Positions 24,034-34,794 of a DNA stretch of 64,000 nucleotides are shown here, piece after piece; the stretch's first letter is position 1, and each line of letters opens with the position of its first letter. Source of the DNA: Acheta domesticus (lineage: Eukaryota > Arthropoda > Insecta > Orthoptera > Gryllidae); assembly GCA_031308135.1 (NCBI GenBank), contig JAHLJT010008446.1, positions 161,529,504-161,593,503 on the forward strand, written 5' to 3'. The notes under the pieces are model-generated. The model was not told the DNA's origin, did not search any database, and saw only the letters and a program-made list of their open reading frames with translations. The translations under genes and the position numbers were made by a program.

Positions 24034-24481
24034 TGTTATGTTCAGAGAAACACAAATTCTCAACAACTTTGTTTATTTAACTTGCCAACAACAATACAAG
24101 CGGGTGAATACAATTCCAGGATCCAAAAGAATAAGTCCGTCCTCGTAGCCAAGTAATTCCATATATCCCGAAGAAGTCCAATAGCTAGCGAAGTCCAACC
24201 ACAAAACCAGAAGAAGAAGTCCGTTGACGTAGCACAGTTTCTCACCCTTTTACTATATACGCTTGACTACTAACACACGCAGGCTCACTCTCCAACTTGA
24301 ACTCTCTCTGCTGCCTTAGTGCCGCCGGCCGCTTATACAGCTGGCCCCGACGTAGCCTCGCCTGCTGGCTCCGGCTTCGCCCTGTGGCCTCTCTTCTTTC
24401 ATAGGCCGACGTCGGTTGCGGTCCGCCGAGCCGCGTTCCCACGTGCCGCTGTTTTGGCGCGCCTTTCAAATTGCCGCAACA
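24034..24481 (-). mobile_element. LTR-like module, about 448 bp
   Basis: TGTTATGTTC...GCCGCAACA ends share an inverted TGTT/AACA. A minus-strand AATAAA lies near 24072. The module is AT-rich near one end and GC-rich near the other, like the 445 bp LTR at 7995-8439, whose right end GACATAACA resembles the minus-strand end GAACATAACA here. The flanks TCTCT and CCCCT do not form a clean duplication. Confidence 0.35.
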
Positions 24482-24589
24482 CCCCTAAAATGACATCCCT
24501 GACCCTAAACAAATAAAATTATAGTATGTGCGACACCAAGTACTGAATCAAGGTAAATACGGCCACAATATGTATTGAATTTTACGATA

Positions 24590-25055
24590 TTCTTTGAAAA
24601 TATTTAAAGAAAAAATTTGGAGCCCTTTGTGAGAAAATTTTTAAAATACCGCTGAGCTTTCATGTGTAGTACCCCAAATTTTAAAGAATGTTTTTCAAAG
24701 TAGCAAAGGTTTGAGTCGAGCCAGATCGACCGGGGAATACTCATTTTGAAAAAATAATCCCATGTATGGTTTATGCGCTAGTAGAGTTCAGACACGGACG
24801 AACAAACAGACTGACGGATGGACGGACATTTAAAAAAAACTTTGTCGGCATCACGGGACTCCAAAATATGTCTTTCCGTTGAAATCTCGAAATAAATTTT
24901 CCGCAGCATTACTTAACTTTCTCAATACTAATATTAATAATTAAATTCTCCATATAAATTTTGAAAGTGGTTAGGTGGAAGAGCAGGCTAAATGGCCTGA
25001 GCCTCGCCACCATTTAGTCATTTATTTATATACGGATAAATACGAGAAAGTAAAA
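24590..25055 (-). repeat. Family Q fragment with an embedded LINE-tail-like segment
   Basis: Same order as the foldback arm in reverse: AATTTAAAGAAAAAATTTGG, a GACCGGGGAATA word, the GACGGACGAACAAACAGAC-like cluster, TCTCGAAATAAATTTTCCGC and ACTTAACTTTCTC. 24968-25025 (GTGGTTAGGTGGAAGAGCAG, then TGGCCTGAGCCTCGCC) matches the 3' terminus of the CR1/L2-group LINE at 45109-45165 and interrupts the Q sequence. Confidence 0.7.
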
Positions 25056-25150
25056 ATAACCCTATTTACACAGTTCTGCTCTCTTTTTATTCATGGGTTA
25101 ATTTTTCTCTCTATATAAAAATATGTATATATTATATATTTTATTAAATA

Positions 25151-25173
25151 TTTATATATATATATATATATAT
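25151..25173. repeat. (TA)n microsatellite
   Basis: Alternating TA immediately left of the first LTR-like unit. Confidence 0.9.
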
Positions 25174-25555
25174 TGTGACCGTACGTACCTTGATAGGTAA
25201 TCATGAATACACATCATAATTTTATTTCTTAGGGTCAAGGAATTCTTTTAGGGGGATGCTATTGATAAGTATGTCTGAACTTGATTTATTTTATCAACAT
25301 AAAAATAGGGTTTATTGAAATGGAACAATTAACATTACATTCGAATTATTACTAATCATCACTGAACAACCAACTGACCACTTTTCATGATATTTATCTG
25401 ATTACGTATTTAATTACCATACACTCTTTATTCTAATCGTTCCCTTCATACCCTCATCCGGATTATGATTTCACGAGAGCTCCCTCCCACAACCAATCAA
25501 CCATCAATTTTACTGCGTGTTACAACACATCATGCACTGATATCACCCAACAATA

Positions 25556-26425
25556 CGAGGCCGTTCTAAAAAGTATCCGACCTTAATTTTTTCCGCGCAA
25601 AGTAGTGATTCTAAGGCGGCGCCACTGTGCACTGTGGAAGGAGGATCGTTGATGCGCATGCTTGAATTTTTTCATCGCGTTTGCTTGTGCCAGTCGCTGG
25701 CTGGTGGTCGTTACTAAGGTGCTGTTCATAGTGTTCGTCGGATTTAGTTTTCTCGCAAGATGACTGAACGAATTGAGCAAAGATACGGCATCAAATTCTG
25801 TCAAAAGCTAGGTGATTCTCAAAGCCAAACAATTCGTAAGATTTAGCAGGTGTTTGGAGAAGATGCAATGGATGTAACACAAACTAAGCAGTGGTTCAAC
25901 CGATTCAAAGATGGCCGCACATCAGCCGAGAGTGAGCAGAGTGGCGCCAGACCCCAAACTGCACGCAATGCAGCTGTTGTTGAAAGGGTGCGAAATTTGG
26001 TGATGCCAGATGGCAGATTGACAGTGCGGGAGATGTTCTCCGGTGACTCCGTGACGCAATTCGGCGCAAAAGATCAGACATGTGGACGGCGAAAAACTGG
26101 CACTTGCATCATGACAACGCCCTGCGCATTCATCCCAATTGATCCACACTTTCTTAGCTTCTCTGATTGTTTCCAAAATTGAAGATGTCACTGAAAGGAT
26201 CCCGTTTTGAGAGTAGAGAAGAAATAATGCGGAACGCGACGACGGAGGTGAACACCCTTTCAAAAGAAGACTTCCAGAGGTGTTTTCCAGCAGTGGTAGG
26301 ATCGTTGGGCAAAGTGTGTGCAAGCACAAGGGACCTACTTTGAAGGGGATCAGGGTCCCAAATCTGTCAAGTAATCGAACTATTTTTTTCTGGCCAAAGG
26401 TCGGATACTTTTTAGACAGGCCTCG
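25556..26425 (+). mobile_element. Internally deleted mariner element
   Basis: Inverted ends CGAGGCCGTTCTAAAAAGTA and, facing it, TACTTTTTAGACAGGCCTCG, continuing into TCCGACCT/AGGTCGGA. TA target duplications lie at 25554-25555 and 26426-26427. At 870 bp it is shorter than the usual 1.2-1.3 kb of mariners; the loss is in the middle of the transposase. Confidence 0.9.
25759..26340 (+). pseudogene. mariner transposase remnant
   Basis: It begins MTERIEQRYGIKFCQKLGDS, has a stop (TAG) after TIRKI, then the helix-turn-helix region DVTQTKQWFNRFKDGRTSAE and VERVRNLVMPDGRLTVREM. The sequence then jumps to KNWHLHHDNA, the region of the second catalytic Asp, so the first catalytic Asp region is deleted. 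The C-terminal SRFESREEIMRNATTEVNTL and KEDFQRCF follow with a further frameshift. It cannot encode an active transposase. The upstream and downstream sequence belongs to LTR-like unit 1. Confidence 0.88.
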
Positions 26426-26454
26426 TATTCCTTAGATATCCCACTTCCGCCCCC

Positions 26455-26477
26455 CTCTCTCTCTCTCTCTCTCTCTG
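26455..26477. repeat. (CT)n microsatellite
   Basis: About eleven CT units just right of the mariner insertion. Confidence 0.85.
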
Positions 26478-27474
26478 CATTCACAAACCATCTACTCTTG
26501 TCACAGGAGATGTTAAACTTTCTTTTCATTACTCCAATGAGCATTCTGAATATGCGGAAAGGAAATCCGCCCCTTTTAGATTTACTTGTAACTCTTATTG
26601 ACTTATCTGGTGTACTTCACCCCGTTGCTGCTGCCTCTCCGCTCGCCGCCGCACGCGACGTCTCGTTTACCGGTGTCCGCTGCCGTAAGTTGACCTTGAT
26701 GCTTGTCGCCGCAGCGCGATCATTCAGCCGCTCGCCGTCCACAGCAGATCCCCTCCATTCATCGCCCGCAGGGTGTCGCGCACTTCGCAATCATACACGT
26801 GTTCACGAACAGTTTGTAATCCCACTCCTGCACTGTCTCGCCGCCAACTCCTTTGCACAAGTATTGAAATTACGGCTTCCAATTGTAAGATTCTGCACCA
26901 CTTTACCGCGCATACGTAGTTGCGTCGACAAGTTAGTAATTACTGGATGCGCGATTTCTCCTCAAATCTCCTAACACCTCTCTGTAACGAAGGTATTCTC
27001 TTCTCGTATCTTCTGCGCCGCACTAGATCGTCCGAAATTATTCTTATCACCATCACTGTCCTAAGTTCCACATCATCATGTCATGATCACCGTATCACAC
27101 ACGTGTTCACGAAACCCTGCACTTCTTTCACTAATTTCTATTATTATAGTTCTTCTTTAACACTCACGATAACCATCAGTCACTCTTCTCACCTATTTCG
27201 TAACGCTCGTTGTCTCCGTTGTCCACATTGACTCGATCACAACCGATTTCTCCCCTTTCGTCTCCGCATAACATTCATGTCACCATCTTTTCCGTCCGTC
27301 TCTCTCGACCATGCTCAGCCAACTACCACTCTGCCTTCCGCCGTTCGATTGAATCCGTGATTCATTGAGTTCGTTAATTGACCCGGTTGATTTTCCCAGC
27401 GATCGCTCCGTCCTTCACGCGCCAATTTTGAATGTCGTTGTTTATGTAATACTGATCTTTTGACCATACAGGCA

Positions 27475-27517
27475 AAAATATATACATATATATATATATA
27501 CATATATATATACATAT
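27475..27517. repeat. (TA)n-rich spacer between LTR-like units 1 and 2
   Basis: Alternating TA with occasional CATA interruptions. Confidence 0.85.
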
Positions 27518-28569
27518 ATTGTGACCGTACTTACCCTTGTCGGTTTCATGGGTGCACATATCATACATTTTGTGATTGTTTATTAGGGCACAGGGGTTCT
27601 TTGAGGGGGATACTTTAATCGTCATTATCTGAGTTCAAAGAATCTATCATCAAGAAACAGGATTTATTAAGAAAAAAACATCTTCACATTAATAACAATT
27701 TACATCATTGACCTGGTCGCAAATCCTTACTGAATACAGATTAAATGATTTACACTGTACATCTCCGTCTATCCCTATCATCTTTACATTTATTACTTCC
27801 ATTTATGTAACCTCCATTTCTCTGAAAACTACATGCCATTCGTGAACCACTACAGACGCTGTTGTTCTCCTTAGTACTCAGTGAGCACCCTGAACCGGCA
27901 TTTTATATTCGATTACCCATCTATTCTTGTCCATAATTATTGTTACTTATCTGCCTTCCACTACCGTCGTTTCCACGCGGCGCGACCGCGTGCCCCGACT
28001 CGTTGCCGAGAGGTGACCTTGGCGCCAACGATGTTCTGCCTGCCCACGTGTCGCCGGCGGCCCGTTCTCGTACACCGGCGTCGTCTCTCCACAATTTCCC
28101 TCTCCACACGACGAATTTACTGTCTCAGCTCACACGGCTCCACCATGTAATCCCGCATCCACACAGCTACACCGACTACCACTGAACAGCATCGCCCACG
28201 TGTCCGTGCGCTGTTCTCTTCTCTCGTCAAATTTCGTGATTATTCCTTCCAAACACGTTTACCACAATCCTTACTCGCAATCATCATTAAGTCTATCACA
28301 ATTCTCCTTCCTTTAACACCAGCCGTCCCGATTATTCTCGATTTATCCGTATATTACCACCTCTCTCTCTTGTCGCCATCACGCCTCTCTCCATACCGCT
28401 CGCTGTTCGCTCCCCAACTGCCGCTTCCGCGCGGTCCGACCGACCAATCCCCCACCTTCCGAGCTCTCGTTCACGGCTCGGCCCGATTCGTTCCGCAACG
28501 ATTCATCACCCTGCGCGCCACTTTTGAACGTTGTGGTGCGCCTAATATTTACGTTTTGACCAATACGGT

Positions 28570-28571
<2 letters not shown>
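27518..28571 (-). mobile_element. LTR-like unit 2 in the (TA)n chain, 1,054 bp
   Basis: TGTGACCGTA start and TACGGTCA end are inverted repeats of each other; ATAT flanks both sides but lies in a TA tract and so is weak evidence. It is C-rich with CACGTGT words on the plus strand. AATAAA on the minus strand near 27590 and 27665 suggests minus orientation. It shares start, end and internal landmarks with unit 1. No coding sequence. Confidence 0.65.

Positions 28572-28605
<34 letters not shown>
28572..28605. repeat. (TA)n microsatellite between units 2 and 3
   Basis: Pure alternating AT for about 32 bases. Confidence 0.9.
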
Positions 28606-28606
<1 letters not shown>

Positions 28607-29545
28607 GCAACGTTCCTCTTTTGAGGTCATTTCAACAATGTTTTTATGGTGGGACAGGTGATCGTTGTTCGCGAATGGGCTCTGGGATTTGACACATTCA
28701 TCAGAAATACATACACAATGAAATATAAAGAACCTGGACAGTATTTTACAGCGATTCATACACTCGGTGTGGCACTTCTCCACTTTTCTAATATTAACTG
28801 CTAACAAATCACAACCACACTTCCTTTTTATTCTTAGAACTCTAGTCCATACACAAAGGGAATAAGAAAACCTGACATTTATATGGGCGATTCATTCAGC
28901 TTCCAGGCGAGGCGCCGTCCCCGCTCCAGATCGGCATTACTCGGCTGCCCTCGGAGTCAATGCCGTTACCCGGAGCCACGGGCGGACGCCGCTGCTGGCA
29001 ACTCGAGGCCCACGCGCCACCGCACAATGCTCCCTCCAAAACACTTTTCTTCCAAGCACTATTTATGTTTATTTTGTCCATCCCTTTCACATTGTCAAGT
29101 CGGTGGACACGCTGCTCATAAGTTCTCAATTTCCAGTCCTCGCCAAATGTCTTATAATAACATGTACCGACACGTGGCGAAACTAACTTCCCAACTGATG
29201 TTTCCCACTTGCTCAATTCTTAATATTTCGAACTCCGGTTAGCTGTCGAATATTCATCGTACACACTGTTATTACTACGTCCACTGTCCAATATTACACT
29301 TAACGTTTCCTCAGTCCCTGGATTACTACCCAAAATCACTCCAGCCACGCGTCTGTCCGTATCTTACCGAGTTTTCTTACCCACTGACTATTACATGATC
29401 ACGCTCCCGCTCTCGCTGGCGCGCTCTCCTGACCCGTTCGGAACGGCACCGGCCATAATTGCCGCGCTATTTGAACAGGGTCGGCCGCCGCTTCATTTTG
29501 CTAAACGTATTATAATTATAATAATAATATTATAATAATTCGTTT

Positions 29546-29547
<2 letters not shown>
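28606..29547 (-). mobile_element. LTR-like unit 3 in the (TA)n chain, about 942 bp
   Basis: TGCAACG at the left and CGTTTCA at the right are inverted with one mismatch. TA tracts flank both sides. Composition and C-richness match units 1 and 2. The right terminus TTCGTTTCA followed by ATAT also matches the right end of the LTR ending at 51100 (ATCGTTTCA, then ATAT). The class is inferred. Confidence 0.45.

Positions 29548-29576
<29 letters not shown>
29548..29576. repeat. (TA)n microsatellite right of unit 3
   Basis: Alternating AT, the right end of the chained tract. Confidence 0.9.
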
Positions 29577-29582
<6 letters not shown>

Positions 29583-31975
29583 GCAGAAAAGTTACACAAA
29601 CCAAAGAATGCAAATTTGCGTTGAGAATCGTCATAACTCTATCTAGAAAATTGCCGAGATAGGGGTAATGTCTTTTTGCCATTGGAAGAAATACGACTGG
29701 TAGTTATCTTGGATAATGTCACATTTCAATTGAGGCCAGGTAGCTGAAGAGGGAACATCGCAGTTTTGTCGAGAAGAACGTCATATCTCAAGTTGTGGCA
29801 ATATTGTTGTGGCGTATTTTTAGTAGATACAACACGATGCGTCCTGCGAATGCAACTACATACAGGATCAGTACGGGTTTCAGGGGATTGTTTTTTTTAA
29901 GCAAACGAAGAGCAATGTACACTTGTAAATGAATTTAAGTTTCTTTGAAGTATAGAAAGTTGTACAAATAAGTAATTTAGAAGTAAGCTGGAGGGCCATG
30001 GAATGTTTATACAGTTTGCTATGAGTCTTCTTTCTTGAAGTTCACTTTTACTTGCATTTTGATGATAGTGTACAGCAAGCACCAACCCAGATCATACGGC
30101 TGAGTGTATATGGATGCCGTCGGCTGAGATTGGCTGCAGATCATCTGGCTGGCGGTCTGGATGACGCAATGGGCACGTACTCGGCCTGACTGGAGCGGCC
30201 CGTAGGGTAGATTTGGCTAGGTGACGACTAACGGTCAGGTCAGATGATAGAATGTAGAGATCGCTGCCTGCTGACCGCGCTGATTGATTGCCGGAGCCTT
30301 GATAAGCAAATCTAGAACAGCCGACTCGTTCGCAGGCTGTCTGACGAGTGGAGCAAGCATTGACACTCGTCTTGCGCATTGACAAATATGTCAATGATAG
30401 TTGATTGTCTCCTGTTGTAGACTGATGCCTAAGTTAGCAAGTGAGTTGCGTAGGCGTACGATAATGCTGAGCAACAGAAGTGAAGTTGTAGCACTTATCT
30501 AAGTTGGCTGTTGGTAGCCTTGCTTGTAGTAGTTAACGGTAATAATTTGACTGTGACAGTTGAATGTTGACTGTAGTAGTATTGGCTGGAACAGTGTCGC
30601 GTAGGAGAGAAGTTGCCGTATTTATTTAGCGTATGTTTCCGAGTGCAGAGAGGGGAGAGCCACGTGACATTATCAGCTAACGCATGGCATGCGGTGAATC
30701 GCAGGATTTCGCGAAGGTTACTCGCCGTTTGCTGTTGTTACCTGGAGTGTGTCACGTGATTTTGGCGTGACACTTGAGGTGTTGGCGATGTCCGCATCTC
30801 ATTAGTAATTTTCAGTAATCAGTAATGCTAATCACTAATATTAATTAGTATAGTAATCAGTAATGCTAATCACTAATATTAATTAGTCAGTAGTAATTAA
30901 ATTAATCAACGATAATTAAGTTAATCAGTAGTAAATTGATCGGAGAGGCGGTAGTGCGGACGATCTTCTGTGGAGTTCTTTAATTTCAAGGGCTGAGAAG
31001 GCCAAAGACTGGATTGAGAAAATGCCCACGCCAGCAAATAAATCAATAATTTAGAAAAAATCTTCTAGCTTAACATGTACTCATCTTCTGACGGAAAGTT
31101 TTTTCCCCTTCAGGTGTTTTTTCCTCAGCCGTACCTTATGGTCTCCTTTCCGCGGCTTTGATGCGCTGAAGAGACCATTAGGGGTGAATGCCAGAATTCG
31201 AAAGGTTAGAATGTGGTAGGATGTAGGGATTGTAATGGCTTAAAGGCCTTCAAACTAGCCACATAGTTAAAAAGAATTGAAATCATATATAAATGTGTTA
31301 TAATTACCTATTAAATAAATAATTTTGAGTTTTTCTCAAGCAATATATACTTTTGATTTTTTACTATTTTCCCTTAATTAAAATCAATAAATGTAATAAA
31401 GGATGATTATTGGACGAAAAAATGAAAAATCATGCAGTCAAGTGTTAAGTCAATTTTAATGACAAAGTGAGTCTAATACAACACATGCTTTGTCATTGTG
31501 AATTATTCTGAGATAAGACATTTTTCTTCAATACAATGATATCCTACTGCAACAATTTGAATTGTGTCACTTTTTCATATAAGCAGAGCATTACAATGGG
31601 AGGAATTCAACAGTAACCTTTCAATTTGTGACACTTTTCCTCATAATTCTTAATATGAAATATCGGAATGTTGGTACATATATTTAAAGTTTCTCCTATT
31701 TCCTCTGAGTAGTTTCCTTGTGTGCCATCAGATAGTTATGAACAGTGGCGTCTCAGCACTCAAAAATTATCTTGAAACTAATGCGTTTTAAATGCAGTGT
31801 GTCAGTCCGCAGCGACCACTAGGGTTAAAATGAGTGCGACCTCTGTCGGGTTAAAATATCCAAAATCTGCATATTTATCTGGTGTAACATAATGTGAATT
31901 AGATTATATTTCAAAGCCTCTACTGCCAATGGTTCCAAACTAACATCACTTATTGGATTTTAAACCTTGTTTTAG
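29577..31975. other. No gene recognised; GC-richer 30090-30780
   Basis: 30090-30780 is GC-richer with CACGTGAC words and minus-strand AATAAATA near 30630, again LTR-like. A TGTCAC (29717) and GTGACA (30772) pair could be ends but has no target duplication. 30800-30920 holds AATCAGTAATGCTAATCACT repeated nearly in tandem. 31120-31190 can form a hairpin around TGGTCTC and GAGACCA. Confidence 0.35.
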
Positions 31976-32104
31976 GTGCCCCTGAAATTAGTTCACTCGC
32001 TGAATCAACGGTATTGGTGTCGCTTTGTGGACCACAGCTTCGACAGAGCTCAGACTCTTCTGACCTATCCGAAGACAAAGTGGCTTGAAGATCACCGCTA
32101 CAGG
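31976..32104 (+). other. Exon-like block of 43 codons, unidentified
   Basis: Open for exactly 43 codons between an acceptor (CCTTGTTTTAG ending 31975) and a donor (CTACAGG/GTAAGA at 32105). It encodes LNQRYWCRFVDHSFDRAQTL and ends TKWLEDHRYR. The aromatic- and charge-rich composition looks like real protein, but I do not recognise it. It could be an upstream exon of the DUF7869-type gene that follows at 32249, or a captured host exon. Confidence 0.35.
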
Positions 32105-32843
32105 GTAAGAAGAATCTTGTTATTCAGCCAAATAAAGCAATCATGTTACCTATTGTTGTGGTGAAAATTCTGTGAATTTGTTGGAAACGAATCATAAGAA
32201 TACGAAAATAATCTGTAATTATTGAAAATATTCTTTTGTTTTATTTCAGATGTGACCAAAGAAAGTAATAGCAGCTTATTTTCTAATTCTCACACATCAA
32301 AATCAGACATCTCATCTGATGACATTGAAGATCCTACTTAGGAGGGACAATCTCATAGTTGAGCATCTTCGTCTGCAGGAGAGGAAAGTGAAGAGGATCT
32401 TGCTGTGAAGGCCAATGCTGAGGTAGAAAAAAAGAATATTAAAGAAAAGACGGGTAGACCACTGGAATGGAAGAAATAATTAGAAAAGCGGTGCAGGAAT
32501 TCTGAGAAACAGTGTGTATCCAGTTCCAGGAATAGAAAAATCAAAAGGGAAAAAGAAATTGGTAGGAAGGTTCTAGTGACAAATGTCGATTGAAATCCAT
32601 TACAAAATTAAAGAAGAAGATCGTCAGAAGATATTCAACGAATATTTGAATTTGGGAGACTTACAAAGGCAACGTGAGTTCCTTTTGTTCAATGTAAAGA
32701 GTATTTCTGCAAAGTAGAGATACACCAGGAAAGTAATCATCGCTCAAAAATAATGCATTTTATTTTACAGTTGCGGCAAAAGGATCAAAGTTTGTAAAAC
32801 TTAAAACCACACTGGCAATAAAAGGTAAATAACTGTATGACAC

Positions 32844-33279
32844 TGTAGTGTACAGCCGGTGGTTTGAAGTGACCGCGCTAACAGCGCGGCAAGGAGCGCT
32901 GGCGGCGTGTTCCCGCCGCCGGCAACAAGCAGCTCAGAGCGCCGGCAGCGCGCGCGCCGTGCTTCGCTAAGCTAAAGCGCCAATGACAAGCGGAGTTGGA
33001 GGGCGCGCTCAGAACATGCAGCGCCCGCTGCCTGGACTTTCGCGCGCCGGTGATCCGGCCAATGAAGACGTACCGATGGAAGCCTTGCGCGGGAGCTGGC
33101 CCGTATAAAAGGGCGCCGCCAGAGGACTGGAACCACTGGAGCGCTCGGCGTAGTTTATGTCAGATGGTAAGTTGTTTCTTTGAAAGTTTTGTTAAGTTAT
33201 GTGTATGGCGGTCGAAGTTGGCCAGGAGTTTATGTTAATAAACCATTTTTTAAGAAAACCAGTTTGTTGAGATTTAACA
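32844..33279 (+). mobile_element. Solo LTR, 436 bp, GACAC target duplication
   Basis: TGTAGTGTACAGCC start, AGATTTAACA end, with GACAC at 32839-32843 and 33280-33284. It is very GC-rich (about 32870-33130) with a TATA box and an AATAAA signal near 33237, so it reads on the plus strand. It sits inside the second DUF7869-type copy, between the VCK-like segment and the RGKHGN segment. Confidence 0.85.
33100..33110 (+). promoter_or_regulatory. TATA box of the solo LTR
   Basis: CCGTATAAAAGGG lies in the GC-rich part of the LTR, about 130 bp before AATAAA, the normal U3-R arrangement. Confidence 0.6.
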
Positions 33280-34379
33280 GACACGAGAAGGGTTCTGCAA
33301 CGGGTGGAATACTTGCTTCGGATCTCAGAGGCAAACACGGTAATTATCACTACATTCATGATGATAAAAAAGAAGTCGTACATCACCACATTCATTTAGT
33401 TCCAAAGATAGAAAGGCATTACAGTGGAAAAGATTCGGAGCGAAAAAACATTGAAGGGCGTAGAAAAAAAGTGGAGGTGCACCAAAATTATGTTGATTAT
33501 GATGAATAAAATTATTAAATTGTGAAATTATGATGTTATGTTGATCAATGCAAGAACAAGAATCTGTCATTTGAAAATAATGTACTCCAGAATTTTTAAT
33601 CATGATTTTAATATTTGCTTTTTAAACCAAAAAGAGATCTGTGTGACGAATACCTGATGTTCGTAAATGGAAAAAGAAAAACAAAGAGAAGAAAACTTTA
33701 AACAGACACTAGAACTTGTCACGGATGGAAAATGATAATGTTAAAAAAATGTGAGAAACAATTTAATTGTCACTTTACATGATTTACAGGCTGTATTTCA
33801 GTGCCCCAGGGGTGGGTCCTCCAGTTTTTACTACACTTCAAAAATCAACATTTTCAATTTTACGATATCTGATGTTCAATGTAATACAGTCCAATGTTTC
33901 GTATGGGATGAAACCAAAGGGAAACGGGGTGCTAATGAAATCGGAACTTGTGTCTTGATATATCTTGAGGGTTTACAAAAGAGAGCTAGGAGCACAGTGC
34001 ATGTAATATTCTATTCAGACAGCTGCTGCGGTCAGCAAAAAATCGCTTCATATTTACAATGTATTTATGTAAGTATCCATTTATAAACCCCATTATCCAC
34101 AATTTTGGGTCAAAGGACCTAGCCATAATGAAGGAGATAGTGCACATGCGACCATTGAGCCTGAGATAACAGAATATCTAAAATCAGGTCCCATTTTTGT
34201 TCCGCAGCATTATGTAACACTAATTCGTACAGCCAAGAAGGTGAGGAAATCTCATTAATTCACTGAAATGGACTACAAAAGTGTTCTATGGCTTCAAATA
34301 TTTGGCAAGTAAAATGAGTCTAGCTGTCCTAAGAACTGAAGATAAAAATGAACATCGGTAATTCCACGTGAAATCAGCC

Positions 34380-34794
34380 GAAAAAGGCATGACCTCAAAC
34401 GATTGGTCTATAATTTTTTTGTTCAATGTGATGTAAAAAACTGTAGATGGACATTCCATGCAAAAAGGTGGGTTTTATGGCATGACTCCTTCAAACTTGA
34501 AAATGTTTTGGTATATTGTTGTCCATGATGCCTACACCGTCGAGGTACAATATTAAAAATTTCTGATTGTACGGCAACAATGCACCATTAAATCTTAAGA
34601 CTTCTTGTAAACACCCGTATAGTATTCAATTTTTTTTGCCCTTATATATACGTTTCTACAAATTCTAAAAATTTGCAAGTATATATAAGATACATAGTTA
34701 AATTATTCAATAAATATATTTATATCCTGCTATTCTTGGCATACAACAATAAAAAAGTTTAAAAATCAATTACTTGAAAGTCAACCTTTTACTT
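34380..34794. other. No feature recognised
   Basis: AT-rich, no ORF with recognisable motifs. Confidence 0.45.

Larger units (their letters stand above)
25174..27474 (-). mobile_element. LTR-like unit 1 in the (TA)n chain, split by mariner
   Basis: Starts TGTGACCGTACGTACC and ends GACCATACAGGCA, parallel to unit 2 (start TGTGACCGTACTTACC, end ACCAATACGGTCA). Both also share an early AGGGTCAAGG or AGGGCACAGG word followed by TTCTTT and GGGGGATRCT. Without the 870 bp mariner it is about 1.4 kb. ATAT lies on the left and AAAATATA on the right, so the target duplication is degraded or uncertain. GGTTTATT or GGATTTATT near the left end is AATAAA on the minus strand. No internal retroviral-type genes are present, so it is a solo LTR if the class is right. 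Confidence 0.55.
32249..34370 (+). pseudogene. Second DUF7869-type gene copy, heavily decayed
   Basis: After an acceptor TTTTATTTCAG (32248), VTKESNSS and an acidic stretch lead to GRPLEWKK, a stop, then LEKRCRNSEKQCVSSSRNR, matching the N-terminal region of this family. KEEDRQKIFNEYLNLGDLQR, then a VCK-like segment, then SDLRGKHGNYHYIHDDKKE (33315-33371) follow. The core has LYDLQ, FYYTSKINIFNFTISD, CFVWDETKGKRGANEIGTCV, IFYSDSCCGQQK and, after a frameshift near 34080, WVKGPSHNEGDSAHATIE. This gives the same D...D...E order as the copy at 6692-9219, with a better conserved SDSCCGQ motif. A tail resembling TEMDYKSVLWLQ ends near 34370. Multiple stops, frameshifts and an inserted LTR make it a pseudogene. 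Terminal inverted repeats were not found. Confidence 0.6.

Noticed and set aside
26498..26974. 158-codon frame within LTR-like unit 1
   Set aside because: Lies in non-coding LTR sequence, is not shared with the homologous part of unit 2, and has no recognisable domain.
29717..30772. TGTCAC...GTGACA pair as LTR ends
   Set aside because: Flanks show no direct duplication, and the 6 bp pair is easily found by chance; kept only as unclassified sequence.
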